Positions 12,501 to 24,500 of a DNA stretch of 64,000 bases are shown piece after piece. This DNA is from Mytilus edulis. Lineage: Eukaryota > Mollusca > Bivalvia > Mytilida > Mytilidae. Within the stretch, counting starts at the first letter, position 1. Each line of letters starts with the position of its first letter. The notes beneath the pieces were generated by a model. It saw nothing but the letters and a program-made list of their open reading frames with translations. It was not told the origin of the DNA and ran no database searches. A program made the position numbers and the translations under genes. The stretch lies in contig NC_092345.1 in NCBI RefSeq assembly GCF_963676685.1, forward strand, positions 85,253,592 to 85,317,591, written 5' to 3'.

Positions 12501-15500
12501 TTTAATATCTCAAGATTACCTACCTGTTCTGTTGTAACCATGCCAACTGTCTCTAATGACTGTTAATACAGTAGTCTGCTAATGAACCTTTATATGGCAG
12601 AAATGTTTTATTTTAGAAGTAATCTTGTAGTTATTGATTTATATCCCTATTCTCACAGAAATGTGTTAATCAAAAAAGATTAATATATTTCTGTTACTCA
12701 CAAGAGAGATGGAAGAAAAGTATCTAAAGTTCAAATTATATGCTTTGACTCAGAATTTGTGATTATCCATCCTTTAAGTAAGAATAAAGATGTACAAGTT
12801 AATTTGTTCAGTGACTGATGAAGAAATAACAGAATTTTAGAGAAATCACTGAAATAATGATTTTCTCTTCTGAATTGTTTCACATTTTGTGATACCAGAA
12901 ACTCTATAACAGGTTATAGGTTACATACTATATGGTACAGGTTCTGCTCATTGTTGAAGACCATAATATGTTATTTGTAATTGTTCACAACCTTGTTCTT
13001 TGATCTTTGTGGATATTTATGTAATTGTCAATTATACCACATATCTTTATTTTATATTTACAGTACTAATCTAAGGTATGTCCTCTGCCCTGATTACATT
13101 CTTAATTATTAAAACTTTCTTGTGATTAAAGCAATCACCTTGAACATGGAAGTATTATTTAATATAATACTTCCATGCTTTGAACAATAATGTGTTCTTC
13201 CATTTGTTTTTCTGGAAGTTTTTGTGGTTTAGAATTATTACATCATGTACATGTTAGACTGATTGTTGGTAAAAGTTATAGATTTAGGGATTGAAAAACT
13301 CGCCTATTTCACTGGTTCTTCTAACAACAATAGACAACAGCAATTACTTCTATAAGAGGAATAATGATGATTTAAGTCTTATTGTAAATCTTAAAAAGTC
13401 TGAAACGCTGGCTTGAAAAAAAAATGACTGTAGGGCAATAACTCCTATAAGGAGTCAATTGAGGTTTTCATTCATATAGATACTATGACGCTGTTTACAA
13501 TTTAAACATTCTATTTTAAATTTCAATATGACAGGGGAAATATGGTTAAATTTTCTTTGATGAATTGGCAACATATTCCCTTTAGAACCCGGCCCCTTTT
13601 TTAAGAATTTATAATAAAGGGTCCTTTTTATACGACTTCAAAAATTAAAAAAAATTTCGTCGTATATTGGTATCAAGTCGTCGTCGTCGTCATCCGATGA
13701 AGAACTGTTTCCGGATAATAACTTTTGAATAAGTAAAAAGAATTCAATAAAATTTTTGACACAATGTTTATAACCACAAAAGGAAGCTTGAGATTGATTT
13801 TAAGGGTAATGGTACCAAAGGTTTAGAAATTAGGGGCCCAAAGGGACCAAAAACAGCATTTATCTAGTTTCAGGACAAATAGGTGTGTATTAGTATTTCA
13901 ATTGTTCTGAAATTGTACCACAATGTTTAATACCATAAGTATAAGGTTGGGATTCATTTTAAGGGGTTATTGGACAAACAGTCTAGCAGTTAAGGGCCAA
14001 AAAGGGGCCAAAAACTAGCATTTTTCTAGATTTAAGACAATAACTTGTGTGAAACTGTATGGATTTATCTGACATTGTACCACAAGTTTCCATATAACAC
14101 AGGAAAGGCTGGGATTCAGTTTGGGGTTAATTTTCCAGAATATGTAGGAATAAGGGGCCAAAAAAGGGCCAAAAAGAAGCATTTCTCTAGTTTACAGACA
14201 ATAACTTGTGTTTAAGTGTATGGATCTCTATAACTTTTTACAAGAAGGTTCAATACCACTAAAGGAAGGTTGGGATTGATTTGGGGGGTTATGGTATGAA
14301 TAGTTTAGGAATTAGAGGCCAAAAAGGGGGCCCAAAATAATAATTTTTGTAGTTTTAAAACAATGTTAAACATATGTTTAAGTGTATGAATGTCTCTGAA
14401 ATTAAGTTTCCATACCATGAAGGGACGGTTAGTATTGACTTTGGGAGGGTTATGGCTCAAAATGTTTTAGAATAAGGGGCAAAAAAGGGGGAAAACTAAG
14501 TATTTCTGGTCAATGGACAATTTAGACAATTTAAAAGTGAAAGGGAGGTTATTCTAAAACATTTAACATACAATGTTGGGTATGTTCTGATTGACCTCCC
14601 TTACACTACTTGTATATGATGCATAAAGAAATGTCAGGATTTGGACTAATTGCAAAAAAAAAGGGGGTGGTAGTTGTTTTCAATTTTTTTTTCTTCAAAT
14701 TTCTCAAATTCCAAATTTTTGAAAAGTTAAAAGAAAAAATCTTTAAATGCACAATATTGCGCAATAGATTTGTAAGATCTTGACATTTGTTTTGTGTCAG
14801 AAACTCATATTACGTCAAAATTTTTATCGCAATCCGAACTCAGAGCTGTATCAAGTTTGAATGTTGTGTCCATACTTGCCCCAACTGTTCAGGGTTCAAC
14901 TTCTGCGGTCGTATAAAGCTGCGCCCTGTGGAGCACCTGGTTAAAATGGCTATTTCTATAAACCTCTCTTGGTTCATGAAGATGATAACAAAACTATTAT
15001 TGTATTTTAGGAAAGATTGCTACTTTCTGTATTGCCACGACATGTTGCCATGGAGATGAAAGCAGACATTGCTGGTGCACCAAAGGATACAATGTTCCAT
15101 AAAATCTATATTCAGAGACATGACAAAGTCAGGTCAGTAATGTTTAAAACTTACATGAAGGATCTCATGAACTGACAATATTAAGTAAAGCTTAGGTCTG
15201 CTGAAAAAAGAGAAACTGGATAAACCTTAGTTTTATGAATAGTATAGTTGACTTAGGATTATTTACAAGTTTCAAGTGGATTATGTTATTCTTGTATATT
15301 TTACAATGATATGATAAGAAACCCCAAAAGGGAGGGATTATGGGTTATTTTCATATGATGAAGATATATTCTTTCAGTTTTCAGTAAAAGATCATTTTAC
15401 TGTGCATATGCCTGTATGTTTATTTATTCTGAATTGGCTAGAGGTATAAGGGAGGGTTTATATAGCACAAAACATGTTTAACCTTGTCCTTGTTTTTGCA

Positions 15501-18500
15501 TCAACAAATTAGAATCAATCCAAAGTACAAACTGTATTTATCAAGACCATAATGTTTTGAACAGTACACCTTTAAGTACCATAACTTTTATTCAACATGA
15601 CATAACATTGTACATATGAAATGTTGGTAGTTTGTTGAAAACAACAATTCTGTCTTTACACTACCTTTATCCAGTGATTGATTGGAATCTATCTCGTGTT
15701 ACCTGTTCACAATAAGACAGAGAATTGACGTTACATATGTTATACAAGGAAGCTTTTGTTATACCACACATGATGAAGCTTGTTATAAGGTGTTAATCAT
15801 ATATTTATATATATGAAATAATAGCTGAGATTGAAATTAAGTATATGAACTATATGTTCCCTAAGGTTAATGATTTATTGTAGGTGTTTCTGTACTAATG
15901 AACCCTAACAAATGATTATAGACATTGTATTCAGTAGCAGGAGTACATTTCCTTTGTTTGTCCACACAAAAGTACTGTCAGTGATCGAAGGAATCATAGA
16001 TTGTTTATGTTTCCAATGCACTTACAAAAACACATGTCTTTCTTGCAATGAATGTTTCAGACTGATATACCTAGGCTTGATAATCTAGCGACAGTGTGAA
16101 ATGTTTTTGATAAGATTTATTTTTCATGAGGTAAAATATTTGGTCAGTTATCCAAGCATGACATACATTTTAACTTTATACTTGTTTATCTACAAATGGT
16201 GGTTCTCTGAAGGTACTGTGGCTTCCCCCACCAGTAAAAACTGTCCAAGGTATCCGAGCCAAGAGTATAATTAAACACCAACAAACAAGTATCTACGTAC
16301 AAATAGGGAATACTTAAGGGGGTTCGCGGGTCTAAATCATTTATATAGGATTTCTCTATATTTTTCTATAAATGAACTTTATCTTATAGTTAAGTACAGC
16401 TTATATGGAAATTATATTAAAAAAGATAGGTCACCAATGAGTTGAAAAAGATATTTCAATTTTAGAGCCAAAAAATGGCATTTTTCCACCAAAGGGAGAT
16501 AATTTGGAACTTTTTTAATGATGTATACATTTTGAAAGTCATCTGGGGCCAACACGAATTGATTGTTTTGAATGATTTTTGTACCATATGATAAAGTAAC
16601 AACTACAAAAGGAAATAAATAAAATTTGTAATGAAAAACAAATGTTTGATTTTTTTCTGAAATTGTTATACCCTCGAGCCTCCTTAATACATTGAAAAAT
16701 TTTCTGTATATATGTTTACAACTAAGAAAGACCTTTACATTATCACTGAAACCAAGTCTGTATAAATTGTTTAGACATCTTTTTTAATGGCTAAAATTTG
16801 TATGTTACAGTATTGTGTTTGCTGATATTTGTGGCTTCACAGCTTTATCCTCCCAATGCACTGCTCAGGAACTTGTACAGCTACTCAATGAATTATTTGC
16901 TCGTTTTGACCGACTTGCTGCAGACAACCATTGCCTTAGAATCAAGATTTTAGGAGACTGTTATTATTGTGTGAGTGGACTTCCAGACATCAGAGCAGAT
17001 CATGCTCAGTGTTGTGTAGAGATGGGTCTCGATATGATAGAAGCTATTTCGTAAGTAATATTTTTGTGGAGATGATGCTTAATATAATAAAACAGACTCT
17101 TTATGCAGATACTTGTATCAATGGTTTATTGAATAGAAGATTAGCTTTATCTGAAGTTAGGATGTTATTTGATGAAAGTTTTTAGGTAGGTCAGTGTTGT
17201 ATTGGGTTATAATTTTTTTTTTATGATGGTTATTTGGTATGTCAATATGTAAGAAGTTTGAACTTGATGTAATGAATGTTAGAGATGGGATATTCATGTT
17301 TCTATTTCTGAAAATTTGCAAATCATCTACTCAATGGTATGTTTGTAGTCAAACTGAATAATGTTAATTATATGTGTATTTACTCTTTGAAGCTTACTTT
17401 GTTAAACATGGCTAAATATGATGTGGGCTATGATGTCCATTATCACTGTACTAGTATACATATTTTTAGGGGCCAGCTGAAGGACACCTATGGGTGCGGG
17501 AATTCTCGCTACATTAAAGACCCATTGGTGGCCTTCGGTTGTTGTCTGCTCTATGGTCCGGTTGTTGTCGCTTAGACACATTCCCCATTTCTTTTCTCAA
17601 TTTTAGTTGAAATGTAAACTAAGTGTTTGCTATAGTTATACTGGAGTGTGATTTGCAGTTTTCTTCTTACAGTAAATGGATGTGACATTTTAATGGAAGC
17701 TTTTTCATCAGAAAGGTTTTGTTAGTTGTATTTCTCAGCCAGTTGAGGTGTGATGAATGTTGTTACAAATCTTTTGAAATTTTATATTGCAGTCTTTTCA
17801 CTGATGGAAATATTTGTAGCTATTTGCGCTAACATAAAAAACAAAATCACTGAAAATTCAAAGGTTTTGTTTAAAAAACTTAAATCTAATGGAAAATAAG
17901 AGATATTGTGAAGTAATCCATGTAATAAAATCCTACATGCACAAAACTTAACCTATAGCAAATTTAAGAAACAGCACTATAATTGACATTTATTGCTGTA
18001 ATTCACTTCTTGTTGGTAATCTCAGAATATTTATTCTGTAATCTAGAATGTGACTCATATCATTTGTGGTACTAAAATTTATTGTGACTTTGTAAAAATG
18101 AAATAGAAACTTGTTATTCAGTTCAAGAGACACAATAAAGCTACAAATGTATAGAAATAAAACCATAACTTGTACATGTACTGATTTGGTATGACTATGT
18201 TCACTAGACATGCAATAGGAATAGCATATCTGGATTAAATTGAGAAGATATTGTTAAAGTTATTGCATAATTCGTCATTTCAATTTTTCTGTCATTAAGG
18301 AGGCTTGCGGGTATAAGATTTTCAGAAAAAAATTAAACATTTATTTTTCACTACAAATTTTATTTATTACCTTAAGTAGTTGATACTTTATCATATGGTA
18401 CAAAAATCATCCCAATAAAACAATTCGTGTTGGCCCCAAGGGACTTTTAAAATGTAGATATCATTGAAAAAGCTCCAAATTATCTCCCTTTGGTGCAAAA

Positions 18501-21500
18501 ATGCTATTTTTTGGCCTGAAAATTGAAATATCTTTTTTAACTCATCGGTGACCTATATTTTTTATTGTTGTTTTCGAATAAACAGTACATAAACTAAACA
18601 ATTGTAAAATTTAAGTGTTTTCTGTAATTTAGTTCTTTTTTTATTTCGATATTACCACTTTTTCTCTTATTAGTTCAACAGAAAAAAAGGACATTGTCAA
18701 AAATGTATACTTCTTTCGAAAGCAGATTGTGAGCGTAAATGAACGGTGACCCCATTTTTTTATTTCATTTTTCTATATTATATAAGATAAAGTTCATTTA
18801 TAGAAAAATATAGCGAAATCCTATATTAAATAAAAAAAATGATTTAGACCCGCGAGCCCCCTTAATTACAATTGTTTGCTTTATGGTGGTAGACAGTTAA
18901 CTGAATATTTTACAATAACTTTTACAAAAGAGGTTTAAAATTTCAAAAATTATGCAAGCTATTGACTATGATGAAATTAGCATTGATAAGAATTGTAATA
19001 TTATACATGCCATTTTTTACCTCCCTTATTTTAATGGGTTTACTGAACAATGAGTCCCATTAAATAGTTTATTTTTGAATACATGAAAGAGACTTCAACA
19101 GAAAAAGTGTCTCATTTGCAGATCAGAATTTGTAATGAGGAAATGATATTCTTTGAGTCATTGACCTTATGAGGTCATAAATAAAGTTTTTTTTTATATA
19201 TTTTACTGTACTTATTTTAATGTCTATGTCAATTCACAATTACAATCAGACATAATTCTAATTTCAAGTTGCTGGTTGAATTCATGACTTTTCAAACTGT
19301 TCAACCGATGAAAAAGTTTAGTCAATAGGTAGTGAAATGTTTTTAGTATATTGGAATCAAACAGTAGTGAAATGTTTTTAGTATATTTGAATCAAACGGA
19401 GCATAATAAAAGATGTTAAACCTTTGAATGCAATGTATCTTATGTCACTCATAAAAATTATGAAGAACATTTTGGAATATCTTACAACACCTATAAACGT
19501 CCAATAGACTTGTACTATTTTCAGAGGGTTCATCAGAAAATCAATAAGGTCTACTGGAAAAAATTAAGTTTAAATGATCAATTTTCAAAATTGTTATTTC
19601 AGACTTGTGAGAAATGTAACAGGAGCAGATGTTAATATGAGAGTTGGAATCCATTCTGGAAGAGTCCATTGTGGAGTTTTGGGGCTAAGGAAATGGCAGT
19701 TTGATGTGTGGTCCAATGATGTGACATTAGCTAATATAATGGAAGCAGGTGGACTCCCAGGGTTAGTATGCAGGTCTTTGCAGTTTGCACTATTAGGGAA
19801 TAAATAATGGCATTGTTACAGCATTGTAATAATTTTTACAGAATAATAGTTGTTTCAAATATCATTTCTTTGTCAATACTTTTTAAAAGCATTAAATTAT
19901 ATAGAGTTACTTTATTTATAGGCGTGTCCATATCACTGAGGAGACAATGAAACTTCTGAAAAATGACTATGAAGTTGAGGAAGGTAATGGTGCTGATAGA
20001 CATCCATATCTTAAAGAACATAATATATCTACTTATCTTATTGTACAGGAGGAAAATCGTACCAGTAAGGTGAGAGAACTTACAAGGCAAAAACTTGTGC
20101 AATTCCAAAATAAAAGTATTGATAGGATGTAGCTCACTGCGAAGTATAGGAAACGTTTGTAACCTGATAAAAATTTGATTTTAGTTTTATTCTTATTAGA
20201 TATATTATTTTGATTGAATATGTGAAATATGTATTTATGATATTTGGACTGTTGGCGTATAACAACAGAATACCATCATGACTGAAATATAACTTTATAC
20301 ATTTTTTGACTGCTAGGATGAGATTGTCAATAGTGTTGAAAATTTTCACCTTTGAAAGATTTTTCATCTTGATAACATTGCATTATTGTCAGTTGGAAAA
20401 GATTCACACAGTGTTTACACACATTGATTTGTTTGTGATTAGTAGTTTTTGTTTTTTACACTGTCGTAAAATCTTATCTGTTTTATATTTCATAAGGAAA
20501 GACCACCTTCACCAAAGTCAGCTTTTCGTAAGAAACATTCCATTGGCATGTTTAATGGTAGTGCTAAAGACAAAAAGTTTCACAGTGATCCCAATGCAGC
20601 TATTCATCAGAAGTAAGTGGATCTACTACTGTAAATTCAGAAATTATTGTGAAAAATGCGACAGGGTTATAATCGCAATGATTAAAACTTGTGTTTTGAA
20701 ATTTTTTATATGAACAGGATTTTTCTGAATATCACAAAAATTAGAATCTCATTTTAGTCTAAAAATCGCAATAAAAAATGCATGCAATAATTTCCAAATT
20801 TACAGTATAATAGTAGTTTACAAAAGGTACTATTATACACAACAGTAATTTGAAGTACAAGTTTCAGAATCTTATCCACATTCAGTGTTTAAGATTCAAA
20901 GTTATTTTACAAAGCTGTTCAAATTTGTTATAGGCATATCAGGTTTCCTTTTCTTCTGCATAGATATTTATGAAAAATTTTAAGTACATGCTCTATGAAC
21001 TTTTGAATTTTGAAAATAATACAAAATCCTTGTTTTTCATTTATGTAAAGAAAGTGGATTGAAGGCCTGGAACACAGAGCTAAATGATGAAAATTGAGTG
21101 ATCAGTAAATGAATGGGAATAGGAAATTAAATATTGGAACCTGGAGTCAAGGGCAATTACTATGTCATAAACTGGAAATCAGGGGGGGGGGGGGGGGGGG
21201 GGGGGGGGAAAGGGTAACAGGAGAGTAGTGAAAACTTTTGTTATTACTCATTTTTTATTTTGATCATTTAACACATAAAGTTCAACACTTTGTAACCAAT
21301 ACGTAGAGTTAAATACCAATTATAATACAAACCTTTCAATATTTTGAAATGTAACTTTTATTTTGCTTAGACTTGGTATTGGTGATGACCAGAATACTAA
21401 AGACCCTAACGATGAAGTAAACGACTATCTCCGTCGAGCTATAGATGCCAGGAGTATAGATAAACTCCGCTCAGATCATGTGAAATTCTTCTTTCTTACA

Positions 21501-24500
21501 TTCCTAAAGACTGATTTAGAGGAAAAGGTACATAAGCTAATATATATGATAAACACATTTGCACTATTTTACAAATTACATCACATTTATAAGTAAGTTG
21601 TATGTTAAAAGTACTAATGCTATTTAGTACATATCACAATAGATGATAGATCTGAAGTAGGCAGGTCATTTTACTCAAAAGTAGTCAAAACAGGTGAATA
21701 GTTTAAAGTCCCCTTTGTATGAAGAAATGTATGCATCACAGAGATGAAGCTGTTATAGAGTGTATAACCTTTTAGGACTAAGTTGTTGATTAAGCAGATC
21801 TTTATTAGTCTCAGTTGAATTAATTCATATCTTGCCTAGGCAAATGAAGATTTAAAAGAGTTTATCACATTGTATTTAAAATACTTCTTAATCATAGAAG
21901 TTATAGTTAACCTAAAGATGTCTTTTATTTTTACAGTAATGTTAATTATAATACTTAAGATTCTGAAATTGATTTTAAGAATGAACTGCCCTGATTGACC
22001 TGGGGTCATTTTGGTGAAAACACATCATTTGACATTGTGACATAAAAATGTTTGTTTTGTGAAGTCAACTTTTTACTGGTGTTAGCACCAATTGGAAGAT
22101 CATGTATTGATGTACCCCATTTTTACCATACTGGTTGGTCTCTCTAGTATCTACTTTTTGTCTAAAGCTGCAATGGCATATATCATATTGGAATAGCAAT
22201 TATATAGGAATCAAATACAGTAGTATTGTTGAATGTTGTTCAGAATTTTGAATTATCTTTGTTAATAAAGCAAGAATAACCAATGATATTAGCCAATATA
22301 TTAATATTTTATTTGTCTTTTCAGTATTGTAAAGTTCGAGACACAATGTTTACATCACATATTGGTTCCACACTGATCACTTTACTATTTGTTTGCACCA
22401 TACATTTAGTTATTTTACCACAGTAAGTAACATCACTCTAGTATGTTTATCAGATTGTCACAGATGTTTATAGTTATTTTTTATACTTTTTTATGTTATT
22501 CAATTTATTTCTACTGAATATAGTGACCATTTAAGTTGTAAATATGATATTTCATCTGTATTCAGGTTATAAATTGTGTCCAAATTTTGAAATTTTTGTA
22601 TATTATTTTCAAGTTTTCCAAAATAACAAGATCTCCTCCCTATGTATTAAAGCTGAGAAAATACTCATTGCAAACAGGGGAAGGTTGAGCACTCACCAAT
22701 ATGTTTAACCCTGTCACATTCTTTATGTGTTTGCCCCAAGTCAGAAGCATATTATTCAGTGGTTGTCATTGGTTCATGTCTGTCTTATTTTTTTCTTTAG
22801 CTATCTTGTTATAAATCTTTTATAGCTGACTATACTGTATGGGTTTTGCTCATTAATGAAGCTGAATTGTGACCTTAAGGTGCATATATCCATATCATTT
22901 GAACTCTGCTGGATAGTTGATGCATTGGCAGTCTACAACTGCTTCTTAATTTTATATACCGTAGACATTTCAGCTTGTGATTTTTTTATGTCTAATTATG
23001 TGACACCTCTCTGAGTGATAAGTCTTAGGTTTCTTTATTGTCAATCTTCATTGGATAACCAATCGCTACATAGAGCTGATACAGTAAACATCAAATACTT
23101 GGTCTCAAATTAAGCCCAACAATTTTAGATCTACAAGTATGTGTCTTACAGTTTTCATTTCAGTTTGCAAAGATCAATTGAAATGAGATAAGGCTTTTTA
23201 TAAATAATTGCAAAAAAGACCTTTCTCATATAACATAGAAGGAAACTATGGCAAGCATATAATGTAGATTAGTGTTTGGATATATCTAGAAGACACAAAA
23301 TACAATATTTCTCCATCATTTTTAGTCATTAGATAGTGATTTAGTTAATGGAGTTTGAATTTTGATAATGAGGATAACTTTTTGATATAGATAAGTCGAA
23401 TCATCAGCGTTTTCCTTAATTTACATAATGGATACAGCATATCTTATGAAAAGAATTTTTTACTGGTTAAACAGGTTTTTTTTTTATAAAGTTCTATAAA
23501 AATTCATATTGCTTAATGTACGATGTTTGACCAAATGCTGTAAATCTATTTGCAGGTCTTTTGTAATGTTTGTATTGTTTGACCAAAAACTTTTACTCTA
23601 TTTTCAGGTCAGTTGTAATGTTTGTAATATTTCCGATCTCCTGTATAGCCATACTTGGTTTATTTTTTCTTATGTTATCAGAACCATTTTTGGTAAGTTA
23701 GTACAATACATTATATTTTTGAGTACTATTATTGTTAACAAATAAAATATATACTCTGCAGAACAAACATGTAGAAAATTTAAAGATTCTGAGCCATTTG
23801 TCTGTCACCTGAATTATAGAATAACCAATCAAAGTATTCAAATAGAGAAAAATATTCAATGAGTGAATGCACAACGCATTAATTCACAAATGCGCCAATT
23901 ATCAATTTTGTTCAGTCACGAGTTGAATAACAACTTTATTTTACAATGTCCATTAATTATATAACAACATATGATTCTTCGTTTCAGATGTCTTCAAATT
24001 ACGCACTCAATTTTTTTTTCTTCATAAAACTAAAATCCACAAATTCAAGAACCTTCATATTTTCATATCTAAGATTAAAAGCATCAAGAGTTATTGCAAT
24101 TTCTATTGATATGAAATGGATGAAAACTTATTTTAAAGTAACCAACACCTTGACTTATATGAATTTGGCTTGTTTAATTTTTATAAAGTTTGGACAAAAT
24201 GTTTACTTTGACCCTTTAACAAATTGTAAAAATTTCATAAAATTTGAACCAGCCACTTTATCAGAAAAATTTCATTGGTTATATAGCAGTTTTTCAAACA
24301 CTAATTTTGATCATTGAGAAAATTAATATTTCCTTAACAATTGAATGTGAATAAAACGTTTAGCTGATTTTTACAGAGTTATCTCCCTGTAGTGTTAGGT
24401 ACCACCTTAAAGGCCTGAAATCTCACACAAAAAGGTGAATATGAAATGTATGATCAAGGTGTACAACTAATAGCCCAGATTTATCTTGAACAATTTACAT

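Larger units (their letters stand above)
11169..15010 (+). other. adenylyl cyclase intron 2
   Basis: 3.8 kb. It holds a 3' fragment of the long mussel repeat near 12160-12260 and repeat R1 copy 2 at 13625-14942. The remaining 11.2-12.1 and 12.3-13.6 kb stretches show no genes. A short exact inversion around 13143-13178 (ATGGAAGTATTATTTAATAT and its complement) forms a small hairpin. Confidence 0.75.
17051..19602 (+). other. adenylyl cyclase intron 4
   Basis: 2.55 kb with the mussel repeat tail (17400-17605) and MITE M2 copy B (18295-18865). A 27-bp direct repeat (GTAGTGAAATGTTTTTAGTA and flank) lies near 19330-19386. Nothing else is seen. Confidence 0.75.

Noticed and set aside
23946..24317. 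123-codon plus-strand frame in cyclase intron 10
   Set aside because: Overlaps MITE M3 and has no domain or conserved junctions.
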